Origin: Treponema sp. | GTDB taxonomy: Bacteria > Spirochaetota > Spirochaetia > Treponematales > Treponemataceae | Reading direction: 5' to 3' | Assembly: GCA_016282835.1 (NCBI GenBank) | Contig: JAEELR010000059.1 | Coordinates: 1 to 38,656 of the forward strand | DNA: 38,656 nucleotides | In this document: in pieces, positions 30,059 through 37,425 of the stretch | Layout: every line of letters starts with the position of its first letter | How positions within the stretch are numbered: position 1 is the stretch's first letter | The notes under the pieces: model-generated | The model's database searches: none | The model's input: the letters and a program-made list of their open reading frames with translations, nothing else | Told to the model about the DNA's origin: nothing | Translations under genes and position numbers: made by a program

Positions 30059-30211
30059 GTCATTCCGAACTTGTTTCGGAATCTGTATGGATAGAGACTG
30101 ACAGATACTGAAATAAACCCTGCATGACACAAAATAATCCTGTCATTCTGAACTTGTTTCAGAATCTGTATGGATAGAGACTGACAAATACTGAAATAAA
30201 TTCAGCATGAC
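30059..30211 (+). repeat. Two 70-bp copies of a dispersed repeat (30059-30128 and 30142-30211)
   Basis: GTCATTCCGAACTTGTTTCGGAATCTGTATGGATAGAGACTGAC... versus GTCATTCTGAACTTGTTTCAGAATCTGTATGGATAGAGACTGAC... Confidence 0.92.
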
Positions 30212-30271
30212 TACGCGCTTAAACAGTGGCGAGCTTGACCGGTTTGTCGGATTTGAAGTGCATGTTAGGTT

Positions 30272-30790
30272 TTATTTCTTAAAGTTATTACAAGCTTCTT
30301 CGACCTTCTTAAAATCAATTACAATTTTTCCAACAGGAAATTCTGCTTCAGTTGCAGTGCATTTTTTTTCATACAAATTCTTTGCAGTTTTTTCTATTTT
30401 TTCGCGATTATCTTTACAGAAATTATACTCTGCCAGCATAAGCATTTTGTAACTGAAGTCTCCCTCATCATTGATTTTGTAATCTGTGAGTTCGGAAGAT
30501 GGAACTGGTATCATAGAATTAAAGCGAAGAGTTCCATACAATTTTTCCTTACTTCTCATGTAAATTGTTGTAAGATTATTTTTTCGGATTTTACCGTTAT
30601 CGTAATCTTTATCTTTTGGAGAAGACATCGGAACAAAATATTTAAAACCATTTATTTCAGTTATAATACCGACATATTTTCTGTGATATGTTCGTTCATT
30701 TGGTTTGTTTTTCATTACGTGAGTTTCGATTTTTGAAAGGTAAGCAATATATTCATCACTTACAATATAAAAAACATTATCTTCTGCCAT
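30272..30790 (-). CDS. toxN: Type III toxin-antitoxin system toxin, ToxN/AbiQ family endoribonuclease
   Basis: 172 aa; FYIVSDEYIAYLSKIETHV, RKYVGIITEINGFKYFVPMSSPKDKD, GTLRFNSMIPVPSSEL, YKMLMLAEYNFCKDNREKIEKTAKNLY align with recalled ToxN/AbiQ sequence; preceded by RNA repeats and terminator as expected. Confidence 0.93.
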   Translation of the reverse strand: MAEDNVFYIVSDEYIAYLSKIETHVMKNKPNERTYHRKYVGIITEINGFKYFVPMSSPKDKDYDNGKIRKNNLTTIYMRSKEKLYGTLRFNSMIPVPSSELTDYKINDEGDFSYKMLMLAEYNFCKDNREKIEKTAKNLYEKKCTATEAEFPVGKIVIDFKKVEEACNNFKK

Positions 30791-30799
30791 TCTGTCCCC

Positions 30800-30830
30800 A
30801 AAAATAAAAAAGGCGACATTTAAGTCGCCC
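30800..30830 (-). terminator. Intrinsic terminator between toxI repeats and toxN
   Basis: Minus strand GGGCGAC-TTAAAT-GTCGCC-TTTTTTATTTTT. Confidence 0.9.
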
Positions 30831-30831
30831 G

Positions 30832-30936
30832 TTAAGTTCTCCAGTTTGGGTCGGAGCGTACCCAGTTTAAGTTTTCCGCTTTGAGTCGGAACGTACTCAG
30901 TTTAAGTTTTCCACTTAGGGCAGGAAAGCTCCCAAT
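30832..30936 (-). ncRNA. toxI: ToxI-like type III antitoxin RNA: three contiguous 35-nt pseudoknot-forming repeats
   Basis: Minus strand R1 30936-30902 ATTGGGAGCTTTCCTGCCCTAAGTGGAAAACTTAA; R2 30901-30867 ACTGAGTACGTTCCGACTCAAAGCGGAAAACTTAA; R3 30866-30832 ACTGGGTACGCTCCGACCCAAACTGGAGAACTTAA. Confidence 0.92.
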
Positions 30937-30942
30937 AATTAA

Positions 30943-30971
30943 AATATAACCTTGAATATTGCAGAAGTCAA
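30943..30971 (-). promoter_or_regulatory. toxIN promoter TTGACT-N17-TATATT
   Basis: -35 at 30971-30966, -10 at 30948-30943; predicted TSS (about 7 nt downstream) lands at the first base of repeat 1. Confidence 0.82.
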
Positions 30972-31070
30972 TAGGAAATATTTCTATCTGTTATCAAATC
31001 TAGACAATCTTTACTTGGATGAATTTATTTTCTTATTGATATTTAATAATTACTCTGAATATATTTTATT

Positions 31071-31775
31071 CTATAAATTTAAAAGCTCTTTTTTCTTTGC
31101 ATCATATTCGTCTTGAGTTATTGCACCATTATCAAGTAATTGCTTAAATTTTATTAATTCATCTGCATTTGATGTATTTATTTTTTCTTCGGTATTATTA
31201 TCAATTTGAATAATTGGATTAAATTTTTCAGAAAAGCAATTACTAAAAAACTTATCTGCATTAGGCTTGAATTGATTTTCTATTCCAAGAAGAATTACTT
31301 GTCCATCATTCTTTTCAATTGCAAGTAAAATTCTATCTTGATTTATCATACCTGCAAGTAATCCGACAACTCCTAATACCAATGCACCAGCCACAGCTTT
31401 ACCAGTATCTTTTTCTGCTTGTGTTCCTCCAACATAGTGAACTTCTGATACTTCATTTTTTTTAATTCCAAAATATACATTTTCACCCATTACAACTGTT
31501 TCTATATACAGACCTTCTTTTTCTGCTGATAAAACACATCGAGGAGCTTTTAGCATATTTGACTTAATCATATCTTCAATATGATTAATTCCTGCATATA
31601 AGTATATGTCCGAAAATTTAGGAGAAAATGAACTATACCCACCAACAATGTTTTTTGCTTCAGCTTTTGAAACGCTGTTTATATGTTCGCCTCCAGATTT
31701 ACTAGCATCTTTCTTTGTTACTGCAACAACAATAATTGCAATGATAAAGGAAATAATAAATAGAAAAGTAAACAT
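31071..31775 (-). CDS. SHOCT-domain membrane-anchored protein
   Basis: 234 aa; N-terminal TM; C-terminal DELIKFKQLLDNGAITQDEYDAKKKELLNL is a typical SHOCT. Confidence 0.75.
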   Translation of the reverse strand: MFTFLFIISFIIAIIVVAVTKKDASKSGGEHINSVSKAEAKNIVGGYSSFSPKFSDIYLYAGINHIEDMIKSNMLKAPRCVLSAEKEGLYIETVVMGENVYFGIKKNEVSEVHYVGGTQAEKDTGKAVAGALVLGVVGLLAGMINQDRILLAIEKNDGQVILLGIENQFKPNADKFFSNCFSEKFNPIIQIDNNTEEKINTSNADELIKFKQLLDNGAITQDEYDAKKKELLNL

Positions 31776-31886
31776 TTTGACCTCCGAGTTTTCTATTTTA
31801 TTTTTTGGAAATGTCGGATGACTTTACTTATTAACAATAAGCAGGCCAATGAGCCTGTCCACATAACATAATTTTACAGGTTTTAA

Positions 31887-33389
31887 CTACGATTCATTAT
31901 TAAATGATTTCTTTAAGCGCTCAGTAATTCCCTGCAGCTGTTCCTCTGAAGTAATATTAAACAATTTCAAAACAAACTGATCGATTTGTTCATAGTTAAT
32001 ATCACCTTCAATATAGTGGTCCATTGAATCCGCAAGATTTACTAAAGAGGTCAGTTTTTTCATGGCATCAGGAGCCTTACTTGGTTCATGGTGATATCGT
32101 AAAACTTCAGAAATTGATTCCGGGAAATTCCACTTTTCTGCAATCTTAGCACCAACTTCACCGTGGTTTACGCCGGCAACAAGAGTCTCAAATAATGAAG
32201 TACTTATTCCCTTTTCCAGACACAGGTTTTTAATCTTTTCTTTTATGTCAGTATGTGCATTGGCAAAAATAATTTTACCCATATCGTGCAAAAGTCCGCA
32301 TACATAGCTGTCTTCTATACAGTTCCTGTCTGAAGGTGCAGTACAGAAGTTTCTTGCCAAGTTATACGCAAAGAATGCAACTTTATATGAGTGATTCCAG
32401 AGCTTTTTATTATCATTATTCGAGCTGATCATGAGGTTTTCCATAGAACCTATACTGAACAAAAGGTTCCTGATTCCTCTGAGACCTACAATTTTTAGCG
32501 CTGTAGAAATAGAGTTACATTTCTGAGATCTCATATATGCTGCTGAGTTTACAAGCTTTAAAAGTTCACCGGTTAAAGAAACATCACTTGAAATTCGCAT
32601 TGCTATATCACTCATCTTAGAATTCGGGTCACTTATAAGCCTGTTGATTTGCGAAATATTTTCAGGGAACTCAGGCAAACCGTAAATGAGGTCAACAAAT
32701 TCTTTAGAAAGGTTATTGATGTTCTGAATAACTTCTTTACTGAACGGCAGGATAAGTCGGGTTATTGTTTCTCCGTTTTCAGAAAGCACCTGGTAATTTT
32801 CTTCAGTTAATCCTATTCGCCTTAAGATTAACATCATCATTACAAGTCCTAAACCTGCACCTTCTGAATTGTCCAGAACCTGATTAAGTCCTTCTTCTAT
32901 AGAATCATACTGCTGTGCCCTGGTGATTTTGTCGTGAATTCTTTTGTATTCGAAAACAGTTAATTCTGCTTTATTTCTGATTTCTACTTTTATCTTATTG
33001 TTTCTTGACTGGAAAATTGTCTTTATGTAGTAGCCCTGCTTTCTCTGTAATTCAAGATAATACTTTATGTCGGTTATGGTATCCTGCTTAAAATTTACCA
33101 TTCCGCGATTATATTCTTCTATATTATTGATATCTAATTTTTTTTCCTTGAAATAAACACGCTTTGTATTTGCTTTTTTTGCATTGTTAACTAATTCTTT
33201 TACACAGTAGCACAGGCACTCTATCATTTGTGTCTGGCCCAGAAGTGTCAGGAATGAACGCAAGACATTTGCAATATAATCTTCCATTTCGTGAGGTAAG
33301 GTATATGTTGTAATTGTAAGAGGAAGCCCTGATTGAATTGCAATTAAAATCTTTGAATCATCGACTTTTATTTTATTGATTTTACTCAT
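31887..33389 (-). CDS. HATPase-like plus HDOD-domain signalling protein
   Basis: 500 aa; N-terminal CVKELVNNAKKANTKRVYF (N-box-like) and GAGLGLVMMMLILRRIGL (G-box-like); C-terminal HDOD with LLHDMGKIIFAN and NHGEVGAKIAEKWNFPESISEVLRYHHEP. Confidence 0.8.
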   Translation of the reverse strand: MSKINKIKVDDSKILIAIQSGLPLTITTYTLPHEMEDYIANVLRSFLTLLGQTQMIECLCYCVKELVNNAKKANTKRVYFKEKKLDINNIEEYNRGMVNFKQDTITDIKYYLELQRKQGYYIKTIFQSRNNKIKVEIRNKAELTVFEYKRIHDKITRAQQYDSIEEGLNQVLDNSEGAGLGLVMMMLILRRIGLTEENYQVLSENGETITRLILPFSKEVIQNINNLSKEFVDLIYGLPEFPENISQINRLISDPNSKMSDIAMRISSDVSLTGELLKLVNSAAYMRSQKCNSISTALKIVGLRGIRNLLFSIGSMENLMISSNNDNKKLWNHSYKVAFFAYNLARNFCTAPSDRNCIEDSYVCGLLHDMGKIIFANAHTDIKEKIKNLCLEKGISTSLFETLVAGVNHGEVGAKIAEKWNFPESISEVLRYHHEPSKAPDAMKKLTSLVNLADSMDHYIEGDINYEQIDQFVLKLFNITSEEQLQGITERLKKSFNNES

Positions 33390-33486
33390 GTCTTTTGCTC
33401 CAATATCTTTAAAATGATAACACAGAAACCTTAAAAATACAAACTTTATTGCCCGCTTCTACACCGCTTCGACCCACTTCAACACA

Positions 33487-35241
33487 CTATAAAAAGAGAG
33501 AAATTGTTTCCATTAAGTTGGCATAAGATATTGGTTTTGTAATATAGCTGTTTAATCCGTAGTAAGTTGCTTTTTCTTTATCCTCTTTAAATGCATTTGC
33601 TGACATTGCAATAATTGGAATATTAGAAAGCTCAGGATTTTCCAGATTACGAATTTTTGCTGTAGCAGAATAACCGTCCATCTCCGGCATAATGATATCC
33701 ATTAAAATTAAATCGTAATAACCCTGTGTCGAAGAGGTAAGCATATTTATTGCCTGCATTCCGCTTAAAGCTGTTTCGCATTTTATTTTTGCCATTTCCA
33801 GTAAACCGGTAGCAATTTCCAGATTGATTATATTGTCATCAACAACAAGAATTCGTTTGTTTTCAAAATTGTATGTTATGTGCTGAGTTTTTACTTCATT
33901 CAATAATTCAACTTTTTCGAAACTTAAATTGATTATAAACTCGCTTCCCTCACCAATTTTACTGCTTGCTGCAATAGTTCCGCCCAAAATGGTAACAAGT
34001 TTTTTCGTTATCGAAAGTCCCAGACCTAAGCCAAAAACACCCTTTGTACTTTCATCCTTTGCCCTTTCATAAGGCTCAAATATTTTTTCCAGAAACTCAG
34101 GTGCAATTCCTTTTCCTTCATCACGAACAATAATTTCATACTGCCCGCATTTTCTGTCCATGGAGCCAGCATCTTTTTGATTGATTGTTATATAAATATT
34201 TTTCCCGCATTCAGTATATTTTATCGAATTGTTTAACAGGTTCAGGATTATCTGCTTTATCTTTACTTTATCTGTCCTGACCGTGCAATCATTTAAATTT
34301 GAAAAATCAGTTATAAGCTTTATCCGTTTCAAATCAGCTTCTATCTTTACAAGCTGAATGGTTTCTTCTACAAGCACTTTTATATTTACCGTAGTGTTTT
34401 CAATCGGTGTAATTCCCTTTTCAATTTTCGAAAGCTCCAGAACATTATTCACAAGATTCAACAGGAATTCACTCGAAGCGCTAATCTGGTTCAAATAGGA
34501 TTCAACTTTATCCCTGTGGTCAATAGAAGCTTTTGCTAACTGAGTAAATCCTGTAATGGAATTAATTGATGTCCTGATATCATGCGAAGTGTTGGCAATA
34601 AAATCACTTTTTGAATCAGCAGCTTTTTGTGCAATCTTTTTTGCTTCCTCTAATTTCTTATTCTGCTTTGTGCTTAAATAATTTTGAATCTTAAAGATAA
34701 GACAAATCAGGAAAGCAATAAAAATCATACTGTAAGTCATGTCTATAATACTTGTAAGCGGACTTTCAATTGGAGCAACAAGAACGGGATGCTTAATAGT
34801 AAGCATTATCGTAGCAACATCAGCAACAGTACCAATAACAAACATAATGATTGCTTTATAACCGGTTAAAACTAAATAAGTAAATACAAGACCGGCAAGC
34901 ATCCAGAAAATCATTCCGCATTTAAAACCGCCAAAAGCACAGAATAAAACAGGAAGAATAATACAATTAGAAATGGTTAAAATAAAAATAGCCGCTGCCG
35001 TAGGATGCTTCCAGTTATTGGCAATTATGAGCGAAAAAGTAAAAAGACAAACTGCCGCAAAAGCAAATGCATTAGCAAAAAAAGAAAACTTCAGAATGAA
35101 ATTAAAAAGAATTGAAATTAAAGCTATAATATCAAGACCCAAAATTAAAACATTAAAAAACAAATGCTGTATTGTATATTCTTCATTAAAAAGATAATTC
35201 TTTATTTTTGCCTTAAAACTCATAATTCCATTATACTCCAT
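33487..35241 (-). CDS. Membrane hybrid sensor histidine kinase with C-terminal receiver domain
   Basis: 584 aa; TM helices, FIANTSHDIRTSINSITGFTQLA, GLGLGLSITKKLV, ILVVDDNIINLEIA...DLILMDIIMPEMDG. Confidence 0.92.
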   Translation of the reverse strand: MEYNGIMSFKAKIKNYLFNEEYTIQHLFFNVLILGLDIIALISILFNFILKFSFFANAFAFAAVCLFTFSLIIANNWKHPTAAAIFILTISNCIILPVLFCAFGGFKCGMIFWMLAGLVFTYLVLTGYKAIIMFVIGTVADVATIMLTIKHPVLVAPIESPLTSIIDMTYSMIFIAFLICLIFKIQNYLSTKQNKKLEEAKKIAQKAADSKSDFIANTSHDIRTSINSITGFTQLAKASIDHRDKVESYLNQISASSEFLLNLVNNVLELSKIEKGITPIENTTVNIKVLVEETIQLVKIEADLKRIKLITDFSNLNDCTVRTDKVKIKQIILNLLNNSIKYTECGKNIYITINQKDAGSMDRKCGQYEIIVRDEGKGIAPEFLEKIFEPYERAKDESTKGVFGLGLGLSITKKLVTILGGTIAASSKIGEGSEFIINLSFEKVELLNEVKTQHITYNFENKRILVVDDNIINLEIATGLLEMAKIKCETALSGMQAINMLTSSTQGYYDLILMDIIMPEMDGYSATAKIRNLENPELSNIPIIAMSANAFKEDKEKATYYGLNSYITKPISYANLMETISLFL

Positions 35242-35286
35242 AAATTATAATAATGCATAAAACTTTTATTATTGTTCAGAAACTGC

Positions 35287-35321
35287 GGTGGTTGAGTAGG
35301 CAACGCCGTATCGAAACCACC
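35287..35321. repeat. REP-like palindrome GGTGGTTGA-N15-TCGAAACCACC
   Basis: Same arms as 10207-10232 and 30019-30041. Confidence 0.75.
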
Positions 35322-35335
35322 CTGCCTCATCAAAG

Positions 35336-35483
35336 ACTCAAAAATGTTTCCGCTCCCAGAAAAGACAGGCGGCCTCACGCGGTTGAAGGGTATAAGGTAT
35401 TTGACTCACTCGCTTACGCTCGTTCGCCCCTTCAAAGTGTTCGGCCGCCTTCTGCTTTTCTTCGCGCTACAACATTTTTGAGT
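35336..35483. repeat. 148-bp MITE-like palindromic element with 13-bp terminal inverted repeats
   Basis: ACTCAAAAATGTT (35336-35348) / AACATTTTTGAGT (35471-35483); internal AGGCGGCC/GGCCGCCT and TTGAAGGG/CCCTTCAA nested arms. Confidence 0.85.
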
Positions 35484-35517
35484 TACTTCCTAACCGAGGT
35501 AATTTCAATACGCATCG

Positions 35518-36183
35518 CTATTCAATCACCACTTCAGTCTTGTCAATCTTCCCTCTGAGCCGTAAGAACCTGATTCTGCATTCCAAGATACTGATTAAGA
35601 CAACAACAAATGAAATATAGAAGAAAAAATTACTCAGCTTAAAGCCCGCAAAATAATCATAGACACCGTGTAAAAGGAAAGCCCATACAAATGGTGAAAC
35701 AGAAAGTTTTTTAACGCGAATCGAATAAACAAAAAGCGAACTCAAACCGCAGCAGGCTGTATGAATGATTACCGATGTAAAAAACCTAAGCTCAAGACTG
35801 GTAGAGCCCGAAAGAAAATACACTATGTTTTCAAAACACGCTAAAGATAATCCGCACAAAAGTCCGCACGCAAAAAACGAATTAATATTCATCTTTTTAT
35901 ATGGAAGAAAAAACAACAGAATCATCTTAAAACTTTCTTCTATTATACCGTTAAGAATCAGGGCCTTTAGTAAAACAGCCGGCAAAGTAGAAGCCTGAAG
36001 TAAATTTTTCTGCTCTATAAAAAACTGAACTGCAGTAATGGGAATAACGGCAAGCAGACCCAGAACACAAGCTAAAACTGAATGGAAAAAATTCAAAGAC
36101 TTAACACAAAGCTTTATAACAATAAAAAAAACTACAACTATTAAAATGCTCGCAATAAGCGGCAGATAAAGACTAAAATTCAT
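35518..36183 (-). CDS. PrsW-family intramembrane metalloprotease
   Basis: 221 aa; polytopic; NGIIEESFKMILLFF, GLSLACFENIVYFL, FLLHGVYDYFAGF. Confidence 0.82.
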   Translation of the reverse strand: MNFSLYLPLIASILIVVVFFIVIKLCVKSLNFFHSVLACVLGLLAVIPITAVQFFIEQKNLLQASTLPAVLLKALILNGIIEESFKMILLFFLPYKKMNINSFFACGLLCGLSLACFENIVYFLSGSTSLELRFFTSVIIHTACCGLSSLFVYSIRVKKLSVSPFVWAFLLHGVYDYFAGFKLSNFFFYISFVVVLISILECRIRFLRLRGKIDKTEVVIE

Positions 36184-36252
36184 ACAAGAAACATTTTAGA
36201 AAATCTAAATCCATTTGTAAAGTTTAGATTATTTTTACCGAAAATTTAAAAG

Positions 36253-37173
36253 ATGAAAAAGAATTCTATTTTATTAACAGTTATTATTTCTCTCGTAGGT
36301 TTTGCATTTATTTCGTGCAATTTTTTAACCACATCTAAACCGGATTCAGGAATAACCGCTCCTGCCATAGATGTAGATTCATCTGGAACAGCACTTGTAA
36401 TTACACCAACAATTTTGTCTTCAACAGAATACATGAATATTTTCCGCTACGAAGTTACAGGAACCGGAACAGATGCAACCGTTGTAGAAAACTCACTCCG
36501 CTGTATAGGACAGAATTTAAAATCAGCAGAATACACTAAAACTGGAACAGTTATCTTTTTTGACAAATACACTGATGACGCAAAGTTCTATCAGTACTAT
36601 GTGCGCTACAGAACTACAAACGGATACAAAGTTTCAAAAACAACAGGAACTTATAAAGGCCGCCAGACAGACAATAATTACAAAGAAGTAGCAGTAAAGC
36701 TTGCAGGCGGTGTAGAAAAAGTTAAAATCACCTACGACGGAGAGTCAGCAATTCTTTCACTAAATGCTGCAGAAGTTACAATTCCGAACACAGACAAGGA
36801 CGACACAGAAAACCCTGGTCAGAAAATTAAGTTCACATTTGAAGTAGCAATTTCGAATTCTGCTCAGACCCGTCTTTTTAAACTCACAGAAGTCACAGGC
36901 GTTTACCAGATTGACTTACGAAAAGTTCTGCCCGATCAATTCCTGGACACTAACCTCACCATAAAAGCACTGGTCGGAGTTGAAACCGATGAACACACAC
37001 AAGGCCAATCAGAAAACCTTGCGACAGACTATTACAATTACTATTACTCAATGCCGTTAAAAGAAATCACTTTGCACAATGTAAATGATGAAGAGATTTC
37101 GTATTTCGTCGTGAAAAATGAAACTGAGCTTGTAGATTTACTTGAATACCCGGACGGAAAAATTTCTGAATAA
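36253..37173 (+). CDS. Putative lipoprotein
   Basis: 306 aa; lipobox-like AFISCNF. Confidence 0.7.
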   Translation: MKKNSILLTVIISLVGFAFISCNFLTTSKPDSGITAPAIDVDSSGTALVITPTILSSTEYMNIFRYEVTGTGTDATVVENSLRCIGQNLKSAEYTKTGTVIFFDKYTDDAKFYQYYVRYRTTNGYKVSKTTGTYKGRQTDNNYKEVAVKLAGGVEKVKITYDGESAILSLNAAEVTIPNTDKDDTENPGQKIKFTFEVAISNSAQTRLFKLTEVTGVYQIDLRKVLPDQFLDTNLTIKALVGVETDEHTQGQSENLATDYYNYYYSMPLKEITLHNVNDEEISYFVVKNETELVDLLEYPDGKISE

Positions 37174-37235
37174 ATTTTTGTGGGGGAAAGCCTCGCTTGA
37201 AACTTCGTTGCGAATACCCCTACGCGTGCACTTCG

Positions 37236-37271
37236 TTGCCCGCTACCCTTTCTAACGGGGCAAATTTTTTT
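37236..37271 (+). terminator. Probable intrinsic terminator
   Basis: TTGCCC-N16-GGGCAA stem followed by A and seven T; large loop. Confidence 0.5.
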
Positions 37272-37425
37272 ATCTTACGGCAGCCCCGTAACACCCCAGC
37301 CTAATCACCGCATCTCTCCGCATCCCCACTTTCCTTAAATAAATTAAGTGGATTTTTACAAATTACTGGAATAAAATTTATATGAATTTATACAAACGGA
37401 AATTTTTTATAAGGGAGTGTGTCAT

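Noticed and set aside
30832-30936. Possible CRISPR array (direct repeats of 35 nt)
   Set aside because: The repeats are contiguous with no spacers, no cas genes are nearby, and the block is followed by an intrinsic terminator and a ToxN ORF, which fits a type III antitoxin.
30800-30990. Riboswitch or attenuator leader for the downstream ORF
   Set aside because: A terminator before the ORF fits attenuation, but tandem 35-nt pseudoknot repeats plus ToxN identity make an antitoxin RNA the better explanation.
35253-35558. 101-aa plus-strand ORF spanning the palindromic element
   Set aside because: It runs through REP and MITE-like repeats; composition is explained by the repeats.
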